Below are positions 17,508 through 27,700 of a stretch of DNA of 43,713 nt, piece by piece; position 1 is the first letter of the stretch, and every line of letters starts with the position of its first letter. Origin of the DNA: an uncultured Chitinophagales bacterium (lineage in GTDB: Bacteria; Bacteroidota; Bacteroidia; Chitinophagales; UBA2359). The stretch spans positions 1 to 43,713 of the forward strand of contig CALFBW010000287.1 in assembly GCA_937951415.1 (NCBI GenBank). Reading direction: 5' to 3'. The notes below the pieces were generated by a model. It saw only the letters and a list, made by a program, of their open reading frames with translations. It was not told where the DNA came from and made no database searches. The position numbers and the translations under genes are program-made.

Positions 17508-17897
17508 CTACAAAGCTCGAGCAATATCTTTCGCTAATTCTTGCATTTCATCTTTGGTAAAACTCAGTTTATTTCCAAAGGAGATAGTCCCACGCTTATC
17601 CAGGGGAACCAAGTGAACGTGCGCATGCGGGACCTCTAGACCCAAAACGGTTACTCCAATTCGTTCGCATTCGATTACTTTGTTCATCGCGTTAGCGATC
17701 TTCTTCGCATAGATCATTAGGTCGGCAATGATTTGATCATCGAGGTCGAAAAAGTAGTCCACTTCGAGTTTGGGAACAACGAGCAGGTGCCCCTTTGCAA
17801 CTGGATTGATGTCCAAAAATGCAAAACAGGATTCATTTTCTGCCACTTTGTAACAGGGAATATCTCCATTTATTATTTTAGTAAAAATGCTCGCCAT
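17508..17897 (-). CDS. HIT family nucleotide-binding protein
   Basis: A 129-residue histidine-triad protein, probably a purine nucleoside phosphoramidase or dinucleotide hydrolase acting in the cytoplasm. The triad is HAHVHLVPL (91-99), and the N-terminal segment IFTKIINGDIPCYKVAEN with FLDINPVAKGHLLVVPK is diagnostic. Length is normal. Its ATG shares one base with the greA stop codon, so the two genes are translationally coupled. The greA-HIT order is, from memory, common in Bacteroidota. The physiological substrate is unknown. Confidence 0.93.
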   Translation of the reverse strand: MASIFTKIINGDIPCYKVAENESCFAFLDINPVAKGHLLVVPKLEVDYFFDLDDQIIADLMIYAKKIANAMNKVIECERIGVTVLGLEVPHAHVHLVPLDKRGTISFGNKLSFTKDEMQELAKDIARAL

Positions 17898-18370
17898 TAT
17901 CGAGATATCTCCAATATTTCAAATTCCATGATTCCAGCTGGCACTTTTATTTTTGCGACATCACCAACTTCAAGTCCCATTAATCCTGAACCGATCGGAG
18001 AATCACTCGAAAGCTTGCCAGCTTTCAAATCGGCCTCGCTGGGAGAAACCAAAGTGTATTTGAATTCTTTGTTAAACTTCTTGTTAAGCACACGAACTTT
18101 CGACAAGATCATCACTCGAGTGGTATCCACTAAGCTCTCATCCAAGATTCTTGCATTAGCGATTGCGTTCTCCAGTTTTGCTATGCGGGCTTCCAAGTGA
18201 CCTTGCGCTTCCTTTGCAGCATCGTACTCCGCATTTTCAGATAAGTCGCCTTTATCACGAGCTTCCGCAATTTGGCGCGCCATATCTGCCCGTCCCTTTG
18301 TGGTCATTTCTCTGTGCTCAGCTTTGAGCTTATTCAAACCCTCTTCTGTATAATATCTTATATCAGACAT
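17897..18370 (-). CDS. greA: Transcription elongation factor GreA
   Basis: A 157-residue GreA, which rescues backtracked RNA polymerase by stimulating transcript cleavage. The N-terminal coiled coil includes LKAEHREM and the tip region with ARDKGDLSENAEYDAAKE, where the acidic residues (Asp, Glu) that reach the polymerase active site are intact. The C-terminal FKBP-like domain contains SDSPIGSGLMGLEVGDVAKIKVP. Length is usual. It is the first gene of the greA-HIT pair. Its leader (18371-18533) is A/T-rich, carries an inverted repeat and borders the group II intron-like element. Confidence 0.96.
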   Translation of the reverse strand: MSDIRYYTEEGLNKLKAEHREMTTKGRADMARQIAEARDKGDLSENAEYDAAKEAQGHLEARIAKLENAIANARILDESLVDTTRVMILSKVRVLNKKFNKEFKYTLVSPSEADLKAGKLSSDSPIGSGLMGLEVGDVAKIKVPAGIMEFEILEISR

Positions 18371-18441
18371 GTTTCCTAATTCTTTTGCACTATATAAAAA
18401 AGAAACGCTCCTGCTAGTACAAGAACGCCAATCCCCTAAAG

Positions 18442-18468
18442 ATAGCTAAAACTCTTTTTATTAGCTAT
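18442..18468. repeat. Inverted repeat in the greA leader
   Basis: ATAGCTAA (18442-18449) and TTAGCTAT (18461-18468) form an 8-pair stem with an 11-base loop. There is no adjacent T-run on the minus strand, so it is not a clear terminator. It lies about 75 bases upstream of greA. Apart from it and the group II intron-like element, nothing else is seen in 18371-18980. Confidence 0.5.
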
Positions 18469-18533
18469 AAGTTCAATACTCTCTGGTATTTCCCAAATCG
18501 AAAGTTCAATCAAACCCTTAGAATGCTATCATA

Positions 18534-18943
18534 ATCGAGTAGGGTAAGGTGAGAGTCATTACTCCAAATTTATCCTTCTCACAGAACCATGCGTACGAAC
18601 CTCATCCACAGCTCCTGTTAAATCTTATTTATAAACTGATGCAAAATATTGTATACAACGAACAGTTGCGCTTCACTTTGCAGCTCTCTGTTGATTAAAA
18701 ATTTCCCACTGGCCAGCTATAACTTCTTTTAGACTCTCAGGCGTTTCTTGTCTTTAGAATGCAACCTATCTGCTAAATTCTACAATATTCAGGCTCGTGC
18801 GCTTTAGTGTCAAGCAAAGCTCCTTAAAGCTTTCCCATAATTCCTCGTTTGCACTTCCCAAACGATTGTCTTCACTTGTAATCAAGTTATGATATAAACC
18901 ATCCCATTTGAGTGGCTTCGATGTATCTCAAACAGGTTCGCAC
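18534..18943 (-). mobile_element. Degenerate ORF-less group II intron-like element
   Basis: Read on the minus strand, the right end carries a group II domain V-like hairpin at 18584-18614: GAGCTGT at its base can pair fully, with wobbles, to ATGGTTC. It is 31 bases long instead of the usual 34. GTTCTGTGAGA follows, then a long imperfect domain VI-like hairpin (18541-18577) with an AATG loop, and the 3' end CCTACTCGAT. On the other side, GTGCG at 18939-18943 matches the conserved 5' end of group II introns. Within the element TCGTTTG and CAAACGA form a hairpin. There is no reverse transcriptase frame, and 410 bases is too short for full domains I-III, so this is probably a decayed deletion derivative. 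The 3' half is the firmer part; the 5' boundary is inference. Confidence 0.55.
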
Positions 18944-18981
18944 TTTAAGCCTAGTGAAGTACAGTATGCATGGCACACAAC

Positions 18982-19014
18982 AAAAAGAGGCAAGCCCTTT
19001 CGGACTTGCCTCTT
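18982..19014 (-). terminator. Rho-independent terminator of the TonB receptor operon
   Basis: AAGAGGCAAG (18985-18994) pairs with CTTGCCTCTT (19005-19014) in a 10-pair stem. On the minus strand a run of five T follows. It lies 25 bases after the stop codon of the PorV/PorQ-family gene. Confidence 0.92.
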
Positions 19015-19038
19015 ATATCTTTACAATATCGGTCTTGC

Positions 19039-20094
19039 TTAGATACCTAGCTTCACGGAGAAGCTATGAACACCATCAAAAACCGTTGTAGTTCTATAGC
19101 TATAGTCAATTGCAAGTTGTGGACCATCTTCTTTAAATGGAACCTGAAGCGTTAAACCTCCAGCAAATCCATTTAACGCAGAATTTCCTAAGATGATTTC
19201 TGATTCATCGAACATACCATCTTCGTACTTAAATCCACCTCTCAACATGAACATTTCGTTGAATGCATACTCTAGACCCAAGCCGATGAAATCTCCACGG
19301 AACGAGTTAGAAGTAAAGTTTCCTACTGCCGTCAAACGGTGACGCTCACCAAAGTAAAAATCATAAGCTCCACCGATATTTAACATTGTTGGCAATTCAA
19401 AGCTCGCAGGACGCTGCTCACCATTGATGGTAGCACCGGTACTTGCTTCATATGCAACATTCAATCCATCACCACGGTAAGTCATTGGTGTTCCCACATT
19501 TCTGAGAGAGATACCAAATTTCACATTATCGTTTGGGCCTGTTACGTATTGGATACCTGTATCGAAAGCGATACCACCAGCACTTACATCAGAAATTGAT
19601 TGATTCACCAAACGTACAGTCAAACCACCGTGAATACTCTCAGAAAACGACTTTGCGTAAGAGATTCCGATGTTAGTATATCGAGGACTGAATGTACTGT
19701 TGTCACCAAAGTCTGGCTGATCAACAGTAGTTCTCAAGAGCTCTCCAAAGCTCATCGACATAACGCTAATACCAATAACTCCGCTTTCGCCAACAGACTG
19801 CGCGAAGCCAAACGAATTAACATTGATATCACTTCCTTCCAACCAACGAGTCGAAGAGAATGCGATTTCCGTTTTGTTCACGAAAGCTAGCCCACCTACA
19901 TTAAGGCGGATGGCTTCCAATCCCCACACTGAAGCTGTATTCAAGCTGTGAAAGCCAGAACTTCTAGCCCAAGGGTTGATTAATAAATCGAGGCTACCAG
20001 CCTCACCTACCCGATCTCCGTTGCCCGCCTCTGCTGTTTGAAAGCAGCCGAACAGAGCCATTAAGAGAAAAGGTATATATATATGTTTCTTCAT
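19039..20094 (-). CDS. PorV/PorQ-family outer membrane beta-barrel protein
   Basis: A 351-residue protein with a signal peptide ending near AEAGNG and a mature part of amphipathic beta strands. Landmarks are INPWARSSGFHSLNTASVWGLEAIRLNVGGLAF near the N-terminus, GISYAKSFSESIHGGLTVRL in the middle, and RGGFKYEDGM followed by AGGLTLQVPF and IDYSYRTTTVFDGVHSFSV at the end. This is the pattern of the FadL-like PorV/PorQ family, whose best-known members act with the T9SS translocon. It is not the obvious housekeeping PorV; it is the third gene of an operon with a TonB receptor and a giant secreted protein (20-base gap). I infer that it serves that operon's product. A strong terminator follows. Confidence 0.8.
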   Translation of the reverse strand: MKKHIYIPFLLMALFGCFQTAEAGNGDRVGEAGSLDLLINPWARSSGFHSLNTASVWGLEAIRLNVGGLAFVNKTEIAFSSTRWLEGSDINVNSFGFAQSVGESGVIGISVMSMSFGELLRTTVDQPDFGDNSTFSPRYTNIGISYAKSFSESIHGGLTVRLVNQSISDVSAGGIAFDTGIQYVTGPNDNVKFGISLRNVGTPMTYRGDGLNVAYEASTGATINGEQRPASFELPTMLNIGGAYDFYFGERHRLTAVGNFTSNSFRGDFIGLGLEYAFNEMFMLRGGFKYEDGMFDESEIILGNSALNGFAGGLTLQVPFKEDGPQLAIDYSYRTTTVFDGVHSFSVKLGI

Positions 20095-20114
20095 AAAATA
20101 TCTGTTCTACAGGT

Positions 20115-23100
20115 TTAGAATGTGTCGAGGTCAATTTGTCTGAGAACACCAAACCATTTCAAGGTTTTAGATTCTCCTAGTTCAGGTGCATCTATATTAA
20201 TGATATACACACCAGAAGCAATTGGCACTCCTTTAAAGTTCTTCAAATCCCAGCTCAAGGAATTTTCTACGGTTCCATCTTTTGTACTTAGAGAAGTACC
20301 GTTGATTGATCCAGAATTGTCAATTCCAAGTTCGCGGACAAATGTACCATCTACACTGAAAATTCGAACTGTTGCTCTTCCAGGTAGGTTGGTAATCTTA
20401 ATAGTGTTATCAAACTTGCTGTTCTCGTACTCAGAAAATCCGTAATACGGGTTAGGTACTACACGAATCTCATCAAGCGCTGAAGCAGCAGCTTCTGCAT
20501 TATTAGTAGCAACTGCATAATCAGCCATATTGAATCGGTAAGTATTTGGCTGCGTTCCAGTTTCCGTATAAGGTTTAGTTACTCTTATGCGAATCTTAAC
20601 CTCTGAAGGAATTAATCCGTCCTCGATTGAAGTCATTTCAAAACCTTCTGCTAGAATGGTCGTTGAAACGTACATCGCATCATCATACACTTCTTTCTTC
20701 GTCGTTTCTGACTCATTAGCAGGTGCTGCTAATTTGGCAGCATACTCTTCAGCTTTTGTTTCACTGTAACGAGAGTTCATTACATAAATCCAGTGCTCAC
20801 CACCCATCTTATAAGAGGTCGCAGGGTTTGGATTACCGAATCCAGGTACTGTTCGTAGTGAAGTAGGGTTATACAACATATCGCGTCCGTTACCAACTCC
20901 AATGAATGAGTTTTCACTAAACATCATATTCAAGCGCTCACCCGTTTCAATGTTAATTGCGTACCCTGGGAACCAAGACATTCCTGTTCCTGCCACGTCA
21001 TTACCATTTTTGTCAACAGAGCTACTCAATCGAAGGCTGTTCTTACGAGCAGCTCCAATGTTATTGCTCGCCTCACGTCCCATTTCAACCACTGGTACTT
21101 TCGTCCAAAGATCCTTGTTATCGGTTAATACGATATCAACACTACACATACTATTGAGTGTATTTGTTGGAGCATTAGTCAAGAATGCTGAAATTGGATC
21201 TGTGCCATAGCAATCTGAACATGCAGGCGAAATTGTTAAAATGTTATTATCAGTACCTAATGTAGATAGAGTAGGTACATTATTAGCTAGACAGTACGGA
21301 GCGAATCCACCTTCTACCATTGACTCATACCATGAGTTAAAGTCATAGAAACTAGGATTATTTGTACTATTTAAGTCGTCTGAGTAATCAGGGATATTTG
21401 AAAGCGCAAACGTTTCATCAAATGCAGCCTTTAAACTTCCTGAACGAATCCATTCGAAAGAAGTACTGCCATCCGCATCAGCCAATACTGTCAACCAGCG
21501 ACTTTGAACGTTCTCAAACTCGAAGCCTGTTTTGATAAGCGCATTTGCTCCACTAGCTGTCGGTGACTGTGTAACAGAAACCGTGAATCCTTGTGGATCA
21601 AACAACTGATCAAAAGCTATCTGCTCATCCTCATCCAAATTACCTATGTTGGACCACAATCCAAGGTCGCGTTCCCAGCCACCAATTGCTTGCTCATTCG
21701 CTTTCTTAATATCACGCTCAGAACGGTAAATCTTACCATTATCTAAGTTTTCGAGTACCCAACGAGACGAACTCGCTAAATAGCCGTTTCCAATATTGTT
21801 GCCTCTATCATTCTCCAATACATTGAAACTTCCACCGTCACTACCTATTTCGATCACATCATCGATAGCTTCGTAAGGATTTGTTTCTCTTGCATCCAAG
21901 ATATTGATATAAACAGTTGCTGTATCTAAATCGCCTTGCGCTGCAATGATGTAGTCGAATTTGACCAAGCCGAAGAATTCGTACTCGCCTCTATATCTAA
22001 GAGTACTTCCATCTATTGAAACCGTTCCACGGGAAGGCTGCACAACTTCTTGTATAATTGGCGTTAAACCCGCTGCATCATTTGCCAAAACATCCAACTC
22101 GATTGAAGGACAACCATCTTCGGTGGCACAATTACCCGGACCTGTAAAGTGATTAGGGTTGTGAATAACATAAGTATCATCAAAGGCAGAACCAGGCTCA
22201 ACAATAGGGTTATTTACTACCAATACAACAGATGCTATTTCAAGTTTACAATCTTCACTGTATGTTTCATAGTTGAAATGATCGTAACCCTTGTTAAAGT
22301 TAGCAGCTGGTTCATATGAAACAGTTCCATCACTCTGCGCAGTTAATGTTCCACCCATGTCTGTTTTTTCTGGCAAGTTTGCAAAATCATTTCTTTCGAT
22401 ACGCAATTCGTATTCACCAGCTTGAACCAATAAAGGGTCGTAGATTTTCACATCAATTGGGCCCATTCCTCCAACATAAGTAGGAGTTGGATCAAAGCCA
22501 TCGGCCAAAATAGTTTGTAGACTTTCTTCAGTCAGTTCCAATTCAGATCCACCATTACCAGATCCTGAAATTTGTATAATTTCTGGCCCTTCTCCGTATG
22601 CAGTATTAACGACTGCACCTCCAGCTTCAGCACCAATTCTATGTGGCACTGCTGTATATGACTGAATGTTTTTACGTCCAGCCAAATAAGGCGTTTTCTG
22701 TGACGTCCCTGAAGGAGCAGAAGGATCGTATGCTTCATGCGTATTAGCTGCATAAGCAATTGCCATGTAGTAGTACTTCTTATTATTAATAAGTGAACGA
22801 TCACCTTCCGCAAACAAATCTTGTGTTACACGAAATGTGTGTTGAATACCTTCATCTGATCCCTCAACTTTCACAACAGGAACAAATTGCTGTAAGTCTG
22901 TATCGAAGTCGTAATTGATCAAACGAGTAATTCCATCATTCGCTACATCTACAACCGCAACTGGTCGAGCCAAATCGAAGTTTACTAACTCCGCAGCACT
23001 TACAGAAGCTTTCTTCAATTGGTACAATTCGTATCCTTGGAACTGGAACAAAGAGTCCGTAAACCCTTGTGTAGCCAAGATAGGATCTGTAGATACAAAT

Positions 23101-24716
23101 TCCTCTCTGAAGTTATTCGAAGAAGGAGAATTCCACAAAGAGATAATCAATTCCTGATCAAGTTCTCGAATAGTTAAGTTAGGCGCATCAGGACCATCTT
23201 CTACTGCGAAATTAGAATCGAAAAGACCCTGAGCTTTCTGATCCGCTTTTAAGATGGCATCAAAAGATGCACCACCACCACAGCCACCTGCTTCATCTAC
23301 CCAAACAACTCCAACAATTAGGTCATTCACCGCTCCTGGAAGCAAAGAGAAAGGCCCTGAATTTTGCAAGAAACGACGGTCAGCAGGATCGATACCCTCT
23401 GAACATTCTGACCAAATTCCGTCTGCTACATCACCAGAGATGGATGGATCAGTAGGGAACATGAATGGAGCAGGATCTGTTCCACCATACCCGTTTCCAC
23501 CAAAAGTAAATGGCAAACCATCTTTCCAGAAACCAGCTAGATACTGGTAATAGTGAGAGGCTGTTTCAGGGTTACCGTTAACACTAAAGTCATTATTATA
23601 GAACAAGAAACTTGACATTCCAAGTTCGTTTCCATTCTCATCTTTTGGGCCTTGAAAGAAATCCACTGCTAACATTGGTGGAATTCCAGGGTAAGCAGCC
23701 TCAGAAGGACCATCTACCGCATTACCATTGTACACAATACCCAAACTATTCGTAGTATCACAACCAACATAATCATCTTGGTATTCTCCCAAATCTGGAT
23801 CTACCCACTGTCCGAAGTAAACACTATCTAGAGCAGTTGTTGCATTATTTTCGATCACGTATTTATAGAAAGTCATGTTGTTGACCTCATCGTTAGTAGC
23901 AAAAGCAAAAGCCAATGCACCAATTTCCAAACCAATTGCCTCACCACCGGTCTCAGAGTGATCATTTCCTTGGTCATTCAATACCCACCAAATCATCTGA
24001 TCTGCATATACTCCTTCGATTTCTGGATCAATTACTGGGTAATCACCATTAAGCGGGTCATACTCGCCATCACCATTACAATCCCAAAAAGGAGCTAAAT
24101 CTTGATCCACTGGCAAAGTAAAATCTTCGAAGTACTGATTATTTCTACCAGGCCATTCCAAGATGGAGGCCGGAATTTCTGATTCTTGAAGCTGGGGACA
24201 AGTTTCTGTACCTATTGATCCTAGAGCGGCTTCCACCAACTCTCTATAATCATCAATATCTTCTCCTTTTACTTCCCAGAAACGGTCAAACTGGCTACAA
24301 GTAATTTCACTTACTTGTCCATTCTGATCCAGTGGTCCTGGATAAAAGTCGTTACCACTCTGGCGATAAGTCTGTGCTGCTACCTTAAGTTGCCCTAAGG
24401 CATCAACTCCACCAATCCACAAAGCTCCTGCGAACAAAGAGTGACGCGAAACTTCACCAGATCCTGGTTCCACTTTCGGTATTTCATATTGTCCGCTGTT
24501 CAAATCCCACCACATGTCACCACCTGTGAGAAGACGCGTTCGTACATTGTTGATGTTCAACTCCGTTTGTGCAGTAGCAGTCTGGCAATTTCCAGAACCT
24601 TTACTTACTACTACATCCGTGGATTGTTCACCATTTTGTACATTTTCCTTTGCCGATAAACTCCCCACTAAGGACAGCAGCATCAAGGCGCAGAATATGC
24701 TTTTGAATGTTCTCAT
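20115..24716 (-). CDS. Giant secreted protein with cadherin/Big_9-like and FlgD-like domains
   Basis: A 1533-residue protein with a signal peptide (FCALMLLSLVGSLSA). The N-terminal region has the conserved motifs RTRLLTGGDMWWD, HSLFAGALWIGGVDALGQL and FYPGPLDQNG, and then WDCNGDGEYDPLNGDYPVIDP, a family I recall only as Bacteroidota secreted proteins. Around residues 850-960 are Ig/cadherin-like repeats (IELDVLANDAAG, then FNVLENDRGN). The last 110 residues contain IRVVPNPYYGFSEYE, ATVRIFSVDGTFVREL, SWDLKNFKGVPIASGVYIIN and TLKWFGVLRQIDLDTF, a FlgD-like Ig domain common near the end of T9SS-related proteins. The function is unknown. Its place between a TonB receptor (26-base gap) and a PorV/PorQ-type barrel suggests a surface-exposed partner of both. 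Confidence 0.78.
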   Translation of the reverse strand: MRTFKSIFCALMLLSLVGSLSAKENVQNGEQSTDVVVSKGSGNCQTATAQTELNINNVRTRLLTGGDMWWDLNSGQYEIPKVEPGSGEVSRHSLFAGALWIGGVDALGQLKVAAQTYRQSGNDFYPGPLDQNGQVSEITCSQFDRFWEVKGEDIDDYRELVEAALGSIGTETCPQLQESEIPASILEWPGRNNQYFEDFTLPVDQDLAPFWDCNGDGEYDPLNGDYPVIDPEIEGVYADQMIWWVLNDQGNDHSETGGEAIGLEIGALAFAFATNDEVNNMTFYKYVIENNATTALDSVYFGQWVDPDLGEYQDDYVGCDTTNSLGIVYNGNAVDGPSEAAYPGIPPMLAVDFFQGPKDENGNELGMSSFLFYNNDFSVNGNPETASHYYQYLAGFWKDGLPFTFGGNGYGGTDPAPFMFPTDPSISGDVADGIWSECSEGIDPADRRFLQNSGPFSLLPGAVNDLIVGVVWVDEAGGCGGGASFDAILKADQKAQGLFDSNFAVEDGPDAPNLTIRELDQELIISLWNSPSSNNFREEFVSTDPILATQGFTDSLFQFQGYELYQLKKASVSAAELVNFDLARPVAVVDVANDGITRLINYDFDTDLQQFVPVVKVEGSDEGIQHTFRVTQDLFAEGDRSLINNKKYYYMAIAYAANTHEAYDPSAPSGTSQKTPYLAGRKNIQSYTAVPHRIGAEAGGAVVNTAYGEGPEIIQISGSGNGGSELELTEESLQTILADGFDPTPTYVGGMGPIDVKIYDPLLVQAGEYELRIERNDFANLPEKTDMGGTLTAQSDGTVSYEPAANFNKGYDHFNYETYSEDCKLEIASVVLVVNNPIVEPGSAFDDTYVIHNPNHFTGPGNCATEDGCPSIELDVLANDAAGLTPIIQEVVQPSRGTVSIDGSTLRYRGEYEFFGLVKFDYIIAAQGDLDTATVYINILDARETNPYEAIDDVIEIGSDGGSFNVLENDRGNNIGNGYLASSSRWVLENLDNGKIYRSERDIKKANEQAIGGWERDLGLWSNIGNLDEDEQIAFDQLFDPQGFTVSVTQSPTASGANALIKTGFEFENVQSRWLTVLADADGSTSFEWIRSGSLKAAFDETFALSNIPDYSDDLNSTNNPSFYDFNSWYESMVEGGFAPYCLANNVPTLSTLGTDNNILTISPACSDCYGTDPISAFLTNAPTNTLNSMCSVDIVLTDNKDLWTKVPVVEMGREASNNIGAARKNSLRLSSSVDKNGNDVAGTGMSWFPGYAINIETGERLNMMFSENSFIGVGNGRDMLYNPTSLRTVPGFGNPNPATSYKMGGEHWIYVMNSRYSETKAEEYAAKLAAPANESETTKKEVYDDAMYVSTTILAEGFEMTSIEDGLIPSEVKIRIRVTKPYTETGTQPNTYRFNMADYAVATNNAEAAASALDEIRVVPNPYYGFSEYENSKFDNTIKITNLPGRATVRIFSVDGTFVRELGIDNSGSINGTSLSTKDGTVENSLSWDLKNFKGVPIASGVYIINIDAPELGESKTLKWFGVLRQIDLDTF

Positions 24717-24742
24717 ATAATATATTCTTTTATTTCTACTGA

Positions 24743-27700
24743 TTAGAATGAGAAAGCTGCACCCAAACGGATTCTTCTAGGCAAGCCATAGTTCGTTGGG
24801 TTGTTTACTTTTTGTCTGTACAACTCTGTAAAAGATTCCGCACTTATTTGCGAAGAAACTGATGTTTGACCTTCAGGAGAAGTCAAGAATCCATCATCCG
24901 ATGGGCTTCCCGTGTAAGAGTAAACATTGATTACATTTTCTGTGTTCAACAAATTTTGAACCTGTAGGTATACATTCAAGAAAAGGGCATCTTTACCGTC
25001 TTTCTTTTTTCTCAATTTAAAATCTTTGTCCAAACGCATATCCACTCGGTAATTCCATGGTAACCGTGAACCATTGATACTACCGAAAGTTTGAGGACGT
25101 CCAGCAACACCGAATTGTCCTTCAGGTGTAGCAAAAGCTTGTTGCGTATATGGAGTACCTGAACGCGCTTGCAAAATGAAGTTTGCACCAGCATTTGCAA
25201 AAAGATCCACACCACCAATTTTAGGTCCGTTGTATTTGCTTCCATCAGCAAAACGGTAATCGAAATTGATGTTGAATGAGTGTCTTGAATCGAAATCAAG
25301 CGGATTAATTGAACGAATGTTTGCTTGACCCGAGTTGATTTGGTTCTGTGCACCTAAATCTGAAGATCCAGTTCCATCAGCAAATTGCAAAGTATAGTTT
25401 GCAGTCAATCGAATATTTCCTGTTCGACGTAAATCGTAAGAAATTTCAAATCCTTTTACGGTACCGAAATCGATGTTTCCGAAAGTATTGTAAGAAGTTA
25501 CAGGATAAGCAAAAGGCACTGCAATTACTTGAATCATATCTCGCATCTCACGATAGAAAGCAGCAATAGATAGTACTGAAGAACGACTCAATTTCTGCTT
25601 AAATCCGATTTGGTAATCGATTGTTTTCTCAGGACGTAGATTCGGATTATTGAACAGACGACCAGTAGCCGAAGCACTAAAGAAGTAATACTGCTCTGCG
25701 AAAGCATTCACACGGCTTTGAGGACGCTGTGTCAATACACTGTAGTGCGCAAAGAATTGAGCTTCATCAGAAATGTTAAAGGAGAAAGCTACACGAGGCA
25801 TCCAAGAATATTGAGGAGCATAATCTTCAAATGCAGTACTCAAATCAAAATCTTCGTCTTGAATGTCATCCTCAGGATTTCCATCATTCAAAGTTCCAGA
25901 AAGGTAGGGGAATAAGTTTCCGCTTTCTGCCAAAATTCGAGGATCATTCGTAAATGTTCCATCTGCAGTATACCAGTCGTCACCATCCCGGTAACCTTTA
26001 ATGTCTGAAGAAGGATTTGTTGGATCATCAACATAAACAACGAAATCATCACCGATTGTTTCAGGATGTGTAATAGCAACACCATCAATAGTAGTTACCT
26101 CACCAGCCTTACGAGTTCCGTATAATGAATAAGGGTCCTTTGGTACTTTTTGGTTCGCATCGAAACGATCTACTCTCAAACCAATGTTAAAGTTCAAATC
26201 CTTATAAGCAAACTTATCTTGAATATAAGCTGCACTGTAAACTGGGCGGAAGGCGCCAACTGCTCCTACTAAACGACCTTGCTCGTCTCGTTCAAAGAAG
26301 TCTTCAAAAGCAGGTTGCCCACTTAACTTTTTACCCGTATGATCGAAACCGTAGTACTGAACTAAGTTGTCCGACTCAGTACCTGATCCGAAAAGGTCTT
26401 CTGGTGAGAATAAATCTAGACTCAAATCTTCAGGAGACAAAGCATCGATGTTTACAAAATCATAATCACCGAAACCAAACTGTTGACGAACTTGCTCATC
26501 GAAGAATGACTGAGAAATATTTCCCTCAGAATCTTCCAAACGAGTGAAGTTGTATGCAATAGTATCGTAAATACTAAATGCTCCGTGAATATCTTCATTA
26601 TAATCAGCCAACGGAATCTCTTCACCATCGATGATCAAAATCGGATTTTCCAAATCTCTAACGATGTCTGTTCCTGGATTAGAAACTACACGACGCATTC
26701 TGTCCCAAAGATTGTCTGCAGTTAAAAAGTAACGACGGTCAATTCTTTGCTCATACTCGAATCCAAACTCAATGGCGTGCTTATTACGATCAGAAGCTCC
26801 TGGCTTCTTGATATCCACACTACCATTAAATACTAAACGATACTGATCGTTGTCATCTTCCAAGTAACTTCCAAAACCAACACCTGGCATGTAGTATAAA
26901 CTATATACTGAGAAGAGTGTCGTTGGACGACCACCATTTAACAATCCAAGATTCGTTTGCCATTCTGCTAAGTTATTGAACGATCCATTTCCACCAGACA
27001 AATCTACTAACGACTGGTTGTGTTGTACTGCAACAGGATTTGGAGAATTTTCTGCATCTGCCGTGTATGAAACTCCTGTTTCTTGAAAACCTTCAAAAAT
27101 TCGTCCTGACAAAGTAATTGGATTTCCATCTTGGTCTGTCAGAGTAATCGGCACACCGTTTCCGTCTTCTAATGGAATTGGACCTTGGCTATAAACAGCC
27201 GAACGATCAAGATCGAAACGACCAACATAACCATAATTGAAGAAGTTGTCTTGATGCACCGGATCTTCACGAATCAAACGATCTCTTGTATAATCAAACT
27301 GAATAGAGTAAAACGCATTTGAAAATACAGATCCTCTTTCTTCTTCTTCTCGATTTACTTCCGCATTCAAATCACGTGCTCCAAAGCGTTGCGTAAAACG
27401 TGCAAACAAACGGTAAGTGTTATCAGTATAAACCGGCAAGTGATCACTAGCCAGTGGATCCATTCGTCTTACTATATCTTTAATGAATGCTGAACGCAAG
27501 CCAACACCACCTTTATTATAGTTATAAGAACCACCAATAGTGAAGTTCAAATTAGTTACTGGTTGAAAGTCCACTTTAAAAGTACCGTTTATTGCATCTC
27601 TTGGTAATGTCTCTCTCGCATCACGGTTTTCAAAGTCACTACTTGTAAGGAAATCTGCCGACTTCTGAAAACCTGATGAGTTAGGTGCTTGAATCAATGG

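Noticed and set aside
18371-19038. A hidden small gene in the 668-base gap upstream of greA
   Set aside because: All frames are broken by stops on both strands; the region is better explained by the group II intron-like element, a terminator and leader hairpins.
20587-24720. Many plus-strand frames of 60-110 codons inside the TonB receptor operon
   Set aside because: All lie opposite long, well-supported coding frames with clear domains, and are A/T-poor shadows without start context.
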